DNA of 64,000 nucleotides from Mytilus galloprovincialis (lineage: Eukaryota; Mollusca; Bivalvia; Mytilida; Mytilidae), in contig NC_134851.1 of assembly GCF_965363235.1 (NCBI RefSeq), positions 57,779,522 through 57,843,521 on the forward strand. Reading direction: 5' to 3'. Of the stretch, positions 1-12,187 are shown in pieces (the stretch's first letter is position 1; every line of letters begins with the position of its first letter). Below the pieces are notes generated by a model that saw only the letters and a program-made list of their open reading frames with translations, was not told where the DNA came from and ran no database searches. The position numbers and the translations under genes are program-made.

Positions 1-2145
1 TTTCCCTGGCACATAAGTTGTCGAAATACACCCCTTCAATTACTTGAACCTTGGCTTGAGAATTATTTCCCAAGTCATCTATAGCGTTTAACTTCTGATA
101 TAAATTCTAAAATACAGTAATCTACTCCTGGATCGTCCGCGAAAACGGCAAATATAATCCCGGGTTTTTATTAATTCGATGAAACGGTTTTCGTTGCTGT
201 TTGGGATTCGTCTTTCAATTACCTCCATTTTATGCACAAGTTTATATTGACGAAAAGTTCCGGCTTCGCTAGTACAGAAATTATTTTCATCACGACCGTT
301 ATAACATGAATAGCAGGACAAATTGCGAAGTAAAACATTCCGTGAACTGGTATTAAGTCTTTTAATATTGGTGATTGCACCTTACTTAAGTGACGACTTT
401 AAATGATCTATTTCGGATTACTTCCGTAACATAAATTTCAATTCGCATTTTTCATTTAGAGGACTGTCTTGGTGTCTCCAATTTGTCTTTGCAAAAGTTG
501 GACGAAGTTCATGTAATGGGATGTTTTCCCCATTTCCCAATTCTTTTAAATAAATCGTTAAAAGCTATAAACGATTAATAAAAATTGCAAAATTTAACCT
601 GTGTCGAACCTATGTCCCCGGGCGGAGTCTATAGCAACATGCACTATTCTCTTTTTTCGGCAGCAATCATCAACCTCTTTTTCCAAATTTCATAACACGA
701 TTTGTTTTAATTATCATGAACATTTAATTGAAACTTTAGCACATGTAACGTCTGAAATTAGCGTCTTTAGGGTTTTAGACGTTTTCAGACGTTTGGACAA
801 ATTGGCTACCGTTTTGTAATGTGTGGAAGCATTTTATTCCTTTAAGACCCAAATATGTAGGTAATAAGAAAATAATCTTGGCATTTCTTACTCTTCGTGT
901 ATCTAACTTTTGTTTTTATCAATTATAGAAAATACGCGTTAACTGCTTTGAAAAATGAAATACCAACTTGGACAAAATGGCTACCGTTTGAAAAACGACT
1001 GTGTAGAGAAGATTTTATTGAATCAACAATATTTGAACTCACATGAGGCAGATATTTGTACTTTTGTTAGATATTATTATTGTCTTACTCTTTTTATTCA
1101 TTTTCTGCTATATCTACTTATAAAATTCACTTTCAGTCGTTGAGTTAATGAAAAACGTCGTTGGACATTTTTCTTATTCCAGCTTAATATGCAGCCACCG
1201 AGTCAAATGAAATTTGGCAAAATAACGGCTTTAACGGCACAGAGAACCAACACATGTCGTTGTTCCTGCCAAGAATGAAGAAGATCAGAGAATAAGAAAT
1301 AGGATCACTATACATAAGAGTTAAAACAGTTTTTATAAATGTAACGTTGGACATCCGTTTTTTTCACATAGCTTTCTTATTTCAATCCTCAAATAAACTA
1401 AATATTACTTAGTATATGATCAAGAGCTGTAAAAACATAATTTAAAACATATACTGAATTTGTTACAATATTGTTTCGTGTTTTCTAACATTTTTATTTT
1501 TATTTTGTTTTGCGGATGAAATTTCGAAGATTCTGTTTTAAATCATAGGCGTTGTAGGAACATCGTGCCCGACGTTTGAATGTAGAAATAGGGCAACCAA
1601 TACTTCAATTCAACCTTATTACAAAAAGCTTTGAAGTTTGCACTTATTTGTAGGGAGATGGATAGCTTAACTTTCTCGGTAGGAATGAATGTTAGACCTC
1701 ACATACACGGTCGGTGTAATCACATGGGATCTATAAAATATATAAGTTTCTCACTGAATCTATTCAAAGAAGGTAACCAAAGATTTTGCGACGATGCAAA
1801 TATTAAACTTTACAATATAAATAAATATCTTTAACCAATGAATTCAAATAGCAAATTCTATGCAATTAACAAAAATGTACTTATTAAGCTTCATGTAAAT
1901 TATTTAACAATGAAATACATTAAATATGAAATTTGGAGTTTTACCAAGGGAGATAATAATTAATTAATAACACTGTCTGCCACACAGCATTTCGGGGGCT
2001 CTCCCTCTGGTATCTTTCCTCCCTCTTTTATAGCTGACTATGTGGGGCTTTTCTAATTATTGGGGGCATTATGATGACCTATAGTTGTTAATTTCTGTGT
2101 CATTTAGTCTCTTGGCAATCATAATACATATTCTTTTATATATAG
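1..2145. other. gene-free stretch
   Basis: I see no exon with recognisable protein similarity or convincing splice borders. The longest open frames are under 80 codons and look like chance. The segment around 2065-2130 resembles a dispersed repeat also seen near 38130-38210 (shared run agttgttaatttct). Otherwise nothing is recognised. Confidence 0.5.
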
Positions 2146-2338
2146 CGATGTCGTTATTACGACATAGCTATGTCGTTTTAACGACATAGTGATGTCGTTA
2201 TTACGACATGATATGTCGAAATTACGACATAGCGATGTCGTTATAACGACATGTTATGTCGAAATTACGACATAGCGATGTCGTAATAACGACATGTTAT
2301 GTCGAAATTACGACATGCTATGTCGTAATTACGACATA
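2146..2338. repeat. tandem array of short palindromes (atgtcg...cgacat)
   Basis: About nine units of roughly 21 bp are arranged head to tail. Each is close to a perfect palindrome of the form atgtcgtWatWacgacat. Centres alternate between ttat, tttta, aaat and taat, and linkers are ag, agc, agt or gtt. Every half-unit is atgtcg or its complement, so the array can fold many ways. A T9 run follows at once. No gene overlaps it. Confidence 0.9.
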
Positions 2339-2339
2339 A

Positions 2340-3420
2340 TTTTTTTTTTTGAATGGCCCTTATCGGCTTCCGTAGGGTGCACTGTCCCACTGAAAAGTCG
2401 CAGCCTATAAATGGACCAAAATCATTTTATTTGATATCTATTTGAAATTTTATATTGCAAAATTTATTTGATTTTAAAAAAAAAGTTTCTGTTGATGAAT
2501 GATATATTTTGTTGCTTGTTGAATAGATATATTGGAAAATGTGGTATAAATGCCAATGAAACGTCTCTCCATCCAAGAAACAATTTATAAAAGTAAACCA
2601 TTTTAGGTCAAAGTACAGCCTTCAACACAGAGTCTTGGCTCACCTCGAACATTGAGCTATTAAGGGCCCCAACATTACTAGTTTTAAACCATTCAAAAGG
2701 GTTAACCAACGGTTTAAGTATGTTTCATATTGAATACAACAAAATAATGATCAAACTTTATCATACAAATCTACACAAATGAAATAGCTTTTTAATTCGT
2801 TTTCTCAAGTACAGGTAATATACTTAAGTATTTAATTTTAGATTTTTTTTTATTATTATTAATTTTAGATTTATTTCAGCACACTTTTTCTAGTATTTGA
2901 CAATTTTTGTCTTTTAAGAAAAAAAAATATAATTCTAATTTTACTACAACACAATTTTGCAAATACTTCTTAATGTTTCTGAGTTTTAAAAGAGTAATAT
3001 TTAATGCTTAAATATACTGACTGTATTTAACCTATTATTAATTAAAAATTGCTATAACAACACCTATTGTAATTTGTTTGTAGGCATAGGTTGAATATAT
3101 TTTTATCAAATGTTGGCATAGGTTGAAGACACCATTGAAAGTAAGTATAACTTGTGTTGTTTTGTCAATTTAATTGGATGAGGCAAACCTTACATACTAA
3201 TTAATACTGTTGTGCTAATTAAGTGTCACATGTTTTGACGAGAGTTGTGCTCTCGCAAACATATGTGAAAAACGAAACATACGAAAAACCCGACAATAAT
3301 GATATACATGTTTAAAACAGTTATTGGTCTCCTTTCATTAGTTCTAATGGCTCCTAAACAAAGGAAACAACTGTTTTTATATCATTTGTGGTTGATGGAT
3401 TTAGTATAATCACTAGTTTA
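2340..3420. other. gene-free stretch with a dispersed-repeat fragment
   Basis: No coding potential is recognised. The segment around 2535-2600 (gtggtataaatgccaatga) belongs to a dispersed family also seen near 18480, 26470, 26680, 29735, 29950 and 50580. Confidence 0.45.
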
Positions 3421-3421
3421 C

Positions 3422-3745
3422 AGGGGCGGATCCAGGATTTTGGAAAGGGAGCGAAATATATAAAGTTCGCCGAGCGGTTCAAGCACAGGCACTTGTCTCA
3501 GATTTTAAATCTATTTATCGCTATTTTACCTATGACGACGTTGTCAATTTCATTTCAATTTCATTAGCAACGACACGTGCCTCCTTAGTTTCTAGCAATA
3601 ATTTCAATCTGAAGCGAGTAGCATCATATGTAAAAGTATCACGAAAAAAAAATCAAAAGAAAAATGCTCAAAATAGCGATAGACCTTAAAATATTGATAA
3701 GGTATATAAAGGGGGGAGGTTCTGAGACAAGTGCCTGTGGGTGCG
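3422..3745. repeat. inverted repeat, MITE-like
   Basis: A 19-bp arm, cacaggcacttgtctcaga, lies at 3484-3502. Its exact reverse complement lies at 3721-3739. The left side starts with ggggcggatccagg, a motif shared with the small element at 27132. Inner arms also match loosely (atttatcgctatttt against aaaatagcgat). The likeliest reading is a degraded non-autonomous DNA element. Confidence 0.6.
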
Positions 3746-4361
3746 CGGCAAAAATTTATTCAGACCTTTTTTTGGCTAAAAACATAAAACATGTGTAAAA
3801 TGCACATTTTAAACGGCTCCTGACGTGGGGCATGTATATTTCATAGTTAAAGTTAAAAGGTTGGAAATTTTTGATGCCGTATTTTCGCCATTAATCGTCT
3901 TTTTCAAAATGATTGAATGGATCCAAAGCTATGAACTTATATATTTGATGTGGGATTTGTCAGTAAAAATAGACATTTAAAATTTTAAATTCTCATTTGT
4001 TGTATGGTTAAGTAGCATAATCTCACAGATTTTTCGTGGTAAACAAGACATACGGCTATTCAATGACATTTACAATACGACCGACACGAAAAATGACAAA
4101 CAAGCAATTTTTATCCAATTTAGTTGAAATATTTCAGCCAACTGACAAGGAAAGTGAGGGGTTCCAGCAAAGGCTACGAATGAGTTTGAAGTGACTATGA
4201 AGTTGTGACAAAATCGAAAAATAGAGACATAAAGGCCACACCCAGCAGGAAGGTTGCAGTCGGGCCTTGGAAAAACTATTCAGTGTATCAGTTCGGTGTT
4301 TGCCAAGACCTTATTGTCTGTTCTCTACATGTTTACCGTCATTATGGTCTCTATATATAAA

Positions 4362-4435
4362 GAGGGGCGAAGATACCAGAGGAACAGTCACACTCTTAAA
4401 TCGAAAATAAACTGACAACGTCATGGCTAAAAATA
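4362..4435 (-). mobile_element. 3'-end fragment of a reverse transcriptase element
   Basis: The gaggggcgaagataccagag block and following bases match the shared end of the copies at 8743, 47690 and 62374, and the inverted copy at 16736. In the long copies this end lies downstream of the reverse transcriptase frame, so this is a severely 5'-truncated copy. Confidence 0.6.
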
Positions 4436-4625
4436 TAAAGACATATATATTATGATATTTTGTTATAGCATTACGTTTGCTTCTGCACTAAAAATATTCA
4501 TTTATTTATAAATTCATGTAGAAAATTAGAAACACCATATCTTGAGGGAACAACATAATTTTTTTCAAAGCCGCATTCTGCCACCGTATACAACTGTTGT
4601 AGTTGTTTTCTGAATTTATATTATA

Positions 4626-4865
4626 GCTAATTTCCTAATGCTTGTAGAGTAAAACTTTGGTTGGCTTGCTTGCTTTGTTTGTATATTTGTTTATTCAAGC
4701 TTTGTAATTAAGATTGACATCTGCAAACAATTTATATGACATAATTAAACCTGTATATATCATATTAAAATCTAATTGAACATTATCCCAATATAATTGT
4801 ACAATATACAAACAAAGCAAGCAAGCTAACCAAAGTCTTCCTCTACATGCATTTGGAAATTAGCT
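4626..4865. mobile_element. MITE with ~64-bp terminal inverted repeats
   Basis: The left arm at 4626-4689 begins agctaatttcctaatgc and includes ttggcttgcttgctttgttt. Its reverse complement, with a few differences, is at 4801-4865. About 110 bp of AT-rich DNA separates the arms. There is no coding capacity. It is a non-autonomous DNA transposon by structure; the superfamily was not determined. Confidence 0.75.
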
Positions 4866-5224
4866 TTAACAATAGGGAAATACAGAAATTGACAATATAT
4901 TTGCGTCTTCTAAGAAGTACATAAAAAAATCGATCTTAAATAATTTCTTTCTTAAAATTTGTGCGTAGCGTTCTTTAAACATTACTTGATTGATTGCCAA
5001 AAAAAAGTCCAAGTGCTTGTTTTTTTCTTCAATAAAAGCAGTTACTGTACACCTTGATTTTTAATGCCACAAAGGGTGTTGCTATGTGTTGGTTCTCTTC
5101 CCCTTGCTACATAATTGTTAGAGCTTAATCCATTTTTTGTGCAAACGATCAGTCAAATAGAACACAGATTTTATCATGTTTATAAATTCGATATTCAGAT
5201 AATATCGATAATTTTATTTTAAAC

Positions 5225-5287
5225 ATCGTCTGTTTTGTTTGCTCCTAATTTTTAAAAAGTAAAAAAGCAACAAACAAAACAGACGAT
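5225..5287. repeat. hairpin (inverted repeat)
   Basis: atcgtctgttttgtttgct at 5225-5243 pairs with its complement at 5266-5287, where the right arm has three extra bases (caa). The loop is 22 bases. No T-run terminator or gene context suggests a function. Confidence 0.7.
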
Positions 5288-5885
5288 CTACTCCATTCAA
5301 CATAATCATTCGATGAAAAATTTAAAAGTTACAGCAATAGAAAGTGTATTGGGAATAGAAATTAACAGATGAACTTAAGAAGCCTTTTGGATAAAAAAAA
5401 ACCCAGCCTTCATCAATTAGCAAAGCATATACCGCGGTTTGTTTATCTGTCTTCTTTCGTACTCTATCCCTATGTTTATAACCTTTTCTTCAATTTGTAT
5501 ATCACGGTTTTGTGTCGTCTCCCACTCGAAACATCTTCATATTGTGGCTCGCAGCTGCCATTTTAATGTGTCAATGTGAATAAAACCTGTTAATTGAGCC
5601 TTAATTAGTACCTCTTACAGGGCTTTGACGTATTTGAACTGACTTAATAAACATAACGAAAAAAACAAAAATTGATACCCTCCTATCAAGACCATCAAGC
5701 AAACATGTTTTAGTACTTTCTGTACAATAATTAAAAAAAATGAAACTTATAAGTTGAAACAAGTGTAAACAGTTTAAATATAAAATAGTACCATCGCCAA
5801 AACATTATTAACACAAATAATGGGCTCTTGTGCAAATTAAAGAACGGAAAGTCCGTATAAACTGACAAAATGAGGGAGAGATCCG

Positions 5886-6008
5886 TTTGCGCCAAAAATG
5901 CGTCCTTTTGCTCCACATTTTTTTTCTCCAATGCTACGTTTGCGCCACATGTTTTAAAATTACATAATATCATTTGCGCCAAAAATAAAACATCAGATTG
6001 CGCCAATC
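5886..6008. promoter_or_regulatory. cluster of four TTTGCGCCA-type sites
   Basis: gtttgcgccaaaaa, gtttgcgccaca, atttgcgccaaaaa and gattgcgccaatc occur within about 120 bp. Read on the other strand, the core is TTTGGCGCAAA, which fits the E2F/DP consensus TTTSGCGC. No gene is recognised beside it. A decayed short tandem repeat would explain the spacing equally well, so regulatory function is a guess. Confidence 0.2.
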
Positions 6009-7375
6009 AGAAGAAAACTGACTTTCCTACGCCTTTATTCGGATTAGAACCGGCAGTTTACATGGCAAATGTTTCCTTTTCTGGAAAATATCTTCTTCTT
6101 ACTGCTGATACATTGGTACTTCCCTATTTAATGTATGTAGTAGCTTGTAACTTCACTTCATTGTCCAAAAACACAAACATTGAAGGATGATATATGCATA
6201 AAACAGTTCATATTAATTCCTAGTAATAATAAAGCAAAAATGAATTAAAAAAATGCAGGGTGAACTTTAACAACCAACGAAATGAATGGAAAATAATTTT
6301 TATATTCCTGACTTGTCGCTATAATTTTAACTCATTTATCAAAAATGAACCAACAACGCCATGGCTAATGTAGCCAACAAAATACAAATGCCAGTATACC
6401 ATACACAACATGGAAAATAAGGCTAAGCCACATGAACCCTAAACAAAAACCGTGTATGATTTAAGGTGTTTTTGAATGCCTGTACCAAGTCAGAAATATG
6501 ACATTGTTGTTATCCATTTGATGTGTTTGAGTTTTTAATTTTGCCCTTGTGGCTAGGTACTTTCCGTTTTAAAATTTCCTTGGTGTTCAGTATTTTTGTT
6601 ATTTTACTTTTTGGAGGTTAATCTGATTCAGCATTTTCTACACAAAAGAAAGCAAATAGCATTTTATGGGTTTTCTTAGAGTCTAAACAATTTGTGTTTT
6701 AGAAGTTTGCTACTGAACACGTCTTTCAATATAAATGTAGCCAAATAAACGCACATATACTCAAGACGGTAACAATATATATATATATATATATATATAA
6801 CAGATTAACTCTATAGTGAAAAAAAAGAGGCATGCAACTTCTACAAAAAGTATACTATTAAAAATGAGAAATTAAGATATGTCACAGACATCCATTTCAT
6901 ACAAAATGCATAAAAAGCATATCTATACTATTAAACGAGAAGACCTCATTTTGTGTGTCGCTTCTCTTCCTTCCACAATAAATTAATCATCATGCCTCTA
7001 TGTTCTTTCGATAACATACATAGTCGCATTTGTCATCCATTCTTATGATTATTCAGATTGAGGTATTTAGGGAGAAAAACGACAAAATAGGTGTCCGGAT
7101 ATTGTTTCCGTTATCAGACTGACTTTTAGTCAAAGATAAGACTTCCGGTTTTAAACATGCACAAGAACAACCAATCGTATGATAGATTACAAAAATTGAT
7201 AAGCCAATCAGAGCGTTCTCCATATCATGGTTTTTAGATCGCAAGAACCACAACAACTATTATACCTCCTTAGAGACAATTATGTTTTCGCGTTGATCGA
7301 CCGGAAAACTACGATTATACTACTATGCTATACAGAGAGTCTCTGTATTCTGTCTATTTTTTCTGAAATATTTAC
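6009..7375. other. gene-free stretch with (AT)n
   Basis: An (AT) microsatellite lies at about 6776-6799. The segment around 6520-6600 (attttgcccttgtggctag, ttccgttttaaaatttcc) resembles the dispersed family whose plus copies are at 37810 and 40860. No gene is seen. Confidence 0.45.
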
Positions 7376-7900
7376 TATCTAAGGGGTCATACCAGTTGGA
7401 TATATACATGTATATTGAAATAAGTAAAACATGTGGAAACAAGAATGTGTCCATAGTATACGGATGCCAAATCGGCACTATCATTTACTATGTTTAGTGG
7501 ACCGTGAAATGGGGTAAAATCTCTAATTTGGCATTAAAATTAGAAAGATCATATCACAGGGAACATATTTACTAAGTTTCGAGTTGGTATCTAAGGGGTC
7601 ATACCAGTTGCATATACATGTATATTGAAATAAGTAAAACATGTGGAAACAAGAATGTGTCCATAGTATACGGATACCGAATCGGCACTATCATTTACTA
7701 TGTTTAGTGGACCGTGAAATTGGGTAAAATCTCTAATTTAACATTAAAATTAGAAAGATCATATCATAGGGAACATATTTACTAAGTTTCGAGTTGGTTG
7801 GACTTCAACTTCATCAAAAACTACCTCGACAAAAACTTTAACCTGAAGCGGGACAGACGGACGGACGGACGGACGAACGAACGGACGAACAAACTAGAAA
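7376..7900 (+). repeat. 212-bp direct duplication ending in a GGAC tract
   Basis: Two near-identical units lie end to end at 7376-7587 and 7588-7797, both starting tatctaaggggtcatacc. They are followed by acttcaacttcatcaa and a (ggac/ggacgaac)n tract at 7850-7893. The tract and its flank are the family also found inverted at 23342-23620 and 36052-36330. A third partial copy of the unit start lies in reverse orientation at 8169-8237. Confidence 0.8.
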
Positions 7901-8002
7901 ACATAATTCCCATATATGGAGCATACAAATTTATTTTTGAAAGAGAAAGTAGTGATTTGGCCAAAATGAAAGTAGGGTAGAGATTAGAGGGAGGCAGGAC
8001 TT

Positions 8003-8162
8003 ATTCGGGACGTCGGGATCGGGTGTTTTTAAGTTCGGGATTTCGGGATTGATCTTTACGGGATGCGGGAATATTTTTATTTTTTTTAATTTCGGGATGT
8101 CGAATTTCGTTAAAATACGTACCTCGGGATCATGTTTTTAAGCCCGGGATTTCGGGATTACT
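8003..8162. repeat. degenerate ttcggga repeats
   Basis: The hexamer-like words ttcggga, tcgggat and gcgggaa recur about a dozen times over 160 bp, sometimes doubled as cgggatttcgggat. It sits between the duplicated unit at 7588 and its inverted partial copy at 8169, so all three probably belong to one composite repeat. Confidence 0.6.
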
Positions 8163-8237
8163 ATGGATACATTCTTGTTTCCACATGTTTTACTTATTTC
8201 AATATACATGTATATGCAACTGGTATGACCCCTTAGA

Positions 8238-8742
8238 CCACCCCTCATATGAGCCTTAGTCATTTATACGAGATTCAAATCTTACCATTGGCATGTTAAT
8301 AGGGCTCTCAAAAGGAAAAGCACTAGGATTGTCCTAGAAGCACATTCTATTAGAATAATAATGGTCTATAAGCAGTTTCATTTATTTCATGTTTGAAGCG
8401 GTGCAAATTTTTAATTCAATTTGACTTTTACCAAAAAATGCATTGTAGCAAATGGGAAGAGTATTGTGGTATAAGGCCAAAAACACGAAAAATAATTGAA
8501 TTTAACAGAAAGGAAACACATAACGGACTTTGGAAGAAAGGGGGAGGGCTTTTAAAACCTTATATGAAATTCTCCAGTCATAATTTATCTTTTACAAAAA
8601 TTCATCCTACAACAGTTTACAAGCTGTATATGCCCGCGATTTCGCGGGTGTGTTCTAGTACTAAATTAAAATTGTCAGCAAAATGCAAGGAAATACACTA
8701 AAACATCAATTGTTTGATGTTTGCAGATCAGCTGTTAAAAAA
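8238..8742. other. gene-free stretch with a GC palindrome
   Basis: A 102-codon open frame at 8393-8701 has no recognisable family and low-complexity composition; I do not call it a gene. cccgcgatttcgcggg at 8634-8649 is a near palindrome that recurs in related form (cccgtgatatcgcggg) at 60070, so it marks the end of a dispersed repeat. Confidence 0.4.
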
Positions 8743-8960
8743 AGAGGGGCGAAAGATACCAGAGGTATATTTAAACTCATAGAAAAAAAAAAAAAAAGAC
8801 AAACAGATAAATAATGGTTCACAAGACACAACATAGAAAACTAAAGACTAAGCAACACGAACCCCACCAAAAACTGGGGGTTGATCTAATGTGCTCCGGA
8901 AAGGTAAGCAGTTCCTGCTGAACATGAGGCATTCGTCGTACATATATGGAGTAGGTACTA
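8743..8960 (-). mobile_element. 3'-end fragment of a reverse transcriptase element
   Basis: The block starts gaggggcgaaagataccaga and carries cacgaaccccaccaaaaact and a diverged form of the bttcctgct..catgaggcattcgtcgt end. It aligns with the last ~220 bp of the copies at 47690 and 62374. Only the 3' end is present, as expected for 5'-truncated retroposition. Confidence 0.7.
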
Positions 8961-9521
8961 CTGCGGTTTATCACGTAAATAGTTTATATAAAGAAGAAGG
9001 TAAGTACGGCTGTTTTATAAACTAGTAACAGCCAACGCATGGCCGCTGAATTGCATACATCATGTACATAACGTTAATAAAATATGCTTACATAAACATA
9101 ATAAATGAGAAAAAATATGAGAAGATGTGGGTTGGATCGAACAACAAAGACCACGATGACGCAGGAATTAGCAAATATGGCATTAAGAACCATACTGCTT
9201 CAACAATGAGCAAATTATATACTGAACAAATTTAGCAAGCTACAATAAATTATAGTCACTGTACAATTGATGTATATTTTTTTTCAGAAATCCGTTTATT
9301 TTTTTTTTGTAGAGCTATGCAGACCGTTTCCATCTATTGGTTTTGAAATTTTGGTCTTTTGTCGGTCTTTCATCACCTAAATTCTGATTTATTGGATGTT
9401 AGGATCCTCTTTTATTGGCCTGTGAGGTCCTCTTTTATTGGCATTTGGTATTCTCTTTTACCATATGACTACACATTTTCCGTATTTCCATTGGCTAAAT
9501 ATAGATTCTACCACTGCATCT

Positions 9522-9653
9522 AGTGTAATACGATATTTATCCACTCGAGACAGTTAAATTTTCAAATTTAAAACACGAGGATCGCCGAGCGTTTTAAATA
9601 TTTAAAATTTAACTGTCGAGAGTGGATAAATATCGTATTACACGAGATTTGGT
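9522..9653. repeat. 132-bp hairpin
   Basis: The left arm starts tgtaatacgatatttatcca at 9522. The right arm ends with its complement at 9653. Arms are ~55 bp with a few bulges around an acgaggatcgccgagc loop. It looks like a small palindromic MITE. Confidence 0.75.
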
Positions 9654-10997
9654 GGAGGAATCTGTTTCTCTAATGTTTTTCAAACAATACGCAGGCAAAC
9701 TTATTCCTTCTTTGCGACTGATCTGCAAAATGATGACTGTGTTCTTTCTATGTGACGTCATCAGGCATGGTCGCCTTTTTTCATGCCGTCATAATATGAA
9801 ATTCAGAGGACAACAAGAAAATTCGACGTCATAATCGGATTTTAACCAATGAAGAACTGAGATCAAACGAACCACAACGTTGATTAAATTTTTTTTGGCT
9901 GGTGCAGAAAGAGATAAATTGACGAAGAATTAGAGAAAATCATAGGAATTCCTCTTTGATAAAACGTTTATTCCACTGTATAAACATATTGATAGTTTAA
10001 TCAACATTTTTTTTTCATGAAATTATTGTTAAAATCAGATAATGCTTGCTGATACTTGCTGAACGGTCCAATATGCTTGTCTTTTTTTTTTACGTCATAT
10101 TCATACAGTTGAAATCACAAATTGTCTAATCTATCAATAACGCACATTTAGAAAAAGGGTGAGATGGTGTGTTTATTACACAGCGATTAAAATCGCCATT
10201 GAAAATTATGAACTGTTTCATTACAGATTTGCTTCGCAACACATTTTGTTATCTAGCTTCAATATTTTTATCCGTATGTATTTTGTAAGTGAAAACGAAA
10301 ACGGGTAGGACGGTCACGAAAACTGAAACCAAAAGTCTGATATCTAAATACCGTTTTTTTCCAGCATTTGAAAGAACCCTTTATTTTTAATTTATGTGTG
10401 AATGAAGTACAGTTTAATTTTATCCTTATAATTTTCTGTTCAAAGGGAAATACCTAAACTTAATAAATTATAAGAAAATACTTTTCTAAGACTACATGTA
10501 GATATGATGCAATATATATACATGTATATATCTATTATAAAATTGTAATCAATAAAATTAAATATGATTCAACCACGTACACATAGTTAGAATCACCATA
10601 TCCCAAGAATTTAATTTCTAATAAAATTTAATAAAAAAATAAAACTCTAAAAATATGTTTACTATTAGACTGTGACATTATAAGCTTAGTTTTTAAAGGA
10701 GTTCACTTCATATTTTTTCATTTATAAAAAGCATCGTGTAATATATTTGTGTGATGTTTTGTAATCACAAATAACCCTACCTATATTTCGAAAGCTTTAC
10801 TACTGTTAAACTGTCGGAGAGTACTGGTGTGTTTCTGACGAATGGATGGACTGCCGGTGTTGGAAGCGCAAGAAAAAAAAACCAACAGCTGTCTGATTTA
10901 TTAAAAAAACAACACCGAAATCATATTACATTGTATGACAGATAAAACAATGAACGACAATCACTGAGTAACAGGCTACTACTAATAACTTAGTACA
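9654..10997. other. gene-free stretch
   Basis: No exon or RNA gene is recognised. Open frames are at most 70 codons. Long A/T runs dominate. Confidence 0.45.
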
Positions 10998-11475
10998 GGT
11001 GTCATACCACCAATTAAAAGTACCTATCTGTTCAACCAAATTTTACAATTTTCACAGCTTTCTAAATATTTTACCTTAAGTTTAACTTCATAGAAACCAG
11101 GTATATCCAGAATCGTACATGTATCAGCTTTCTACATGCCGATTTTCAACAGATGTTTGAAATCATATAAAAAAGAAAAGGTCTTCCGAATAGAGGTACC
11201 ACTAAAAATAACCACTCAGTCTGGTTTTCTGGAAATCTTAAATTAGTATACTATGGAGTGCATTAAATGAATCCTCAATTTTGAATGCAAACTCACAAAC
11301 TAGTAAATTTTAGCTCAAAATGGTCTTAATATATTTCCCTTTCACCGAAAGTTTCATTTCTGCCAATTTGTTGGTTAGTTTAAGTAAACAATGACATCAA
11401 ATGCACTATTTTTTGTCCGAGTAGGCCTACTTTCATACGTTCTAAATTTGAGGGAGTAATTGGTGGTATGACACC
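10998..11475. mobile_element. MITE with 18-bp perfect TIRs
   Basis: ggtgtcataccaccaatt at 10998-11015 is matched by its exact reverse complement at 11458-11475. The 478-bp unit has no open frame of note. Flanks do not show a clear target duplication, so the superfamily is open. Confidence 0.75.
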
Positions 11476-11924
11476 AACAACACATACATAATCTACCAAG
11501 TTAAAGTGTCTCAAAGTTAACCATGCTTTTTATCAAGATCACCGACTTATCGATTTGATCAAGCTGCATGTTAATAAAGAAAAAAAAGCAATATCCAAAT
11601 ACTTGTAATGTTTAAATATTTATTGTTTTACAATTCTAATAAAAACTCACATTTCATGTCTTTAACAGAACATAATCTCCGACAATATATAGTCTTCATG
11701 CTATGTTCTGTTTTAAGAATATTAAAAAAACATATACACGTAATGTACATGTACTACATAACACTATACAAAAGGCAAAAACAAATCATGAATTACATAA
11801 TAAATAAACACGTTTATAAACATTCATACCAGTAAACATATTCAAACTTACAAAACTACGCATAAAGGGGAATGACTCCGGGTATGAGATGTAGGGAATA
11901 AAAAAGTCAAGTGAGGTACAAATT

Positions 11925-12187
11925 CAATCGGCAATCCTCGGGTGATTCCGCTTCTCTCCTTCTATCGTTAGCTGAGGTACGGAATCGGCCGAGTTGTGAC
12001 GAATGATATATCCTGCAATCGGCAATCCTCGGGTGATTCCGCTTCTCTCCTTCTATCGTTGGATGAGGTACGGAATCGGCCGAGTTGTGACGAATGATAT
12101 ATCCTGCAATCGGCAATCCTCGGGTGATTCCGCTTCTCTCCTTCTATCGTTAGATGAGGTACGGAATCGGCCGAGTTGTGACGATTG
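11925..12187. repeat. 91-bp minisatellite, 2.9 copies
   Basis: Units begin caatcggcaatcctcgggtg at 11925, 12016 and 12107, an exact 91-bp period. They differ at only a few positions (gttagctg, gttggatg, gttagatg). The unit is much richer in G+C than its surroundings and contains gattccg and cggaatc, which can pair. Open frames on both strands here are by-products of the repeat. Confidence 0.92.

Noticed and set aside
5731-6190. 91- and 106-codon frames on opposite strands.
   Set aside because: They are mutual shadows across the TTTGCGCCA cluster, with no family similarity or splice sites.
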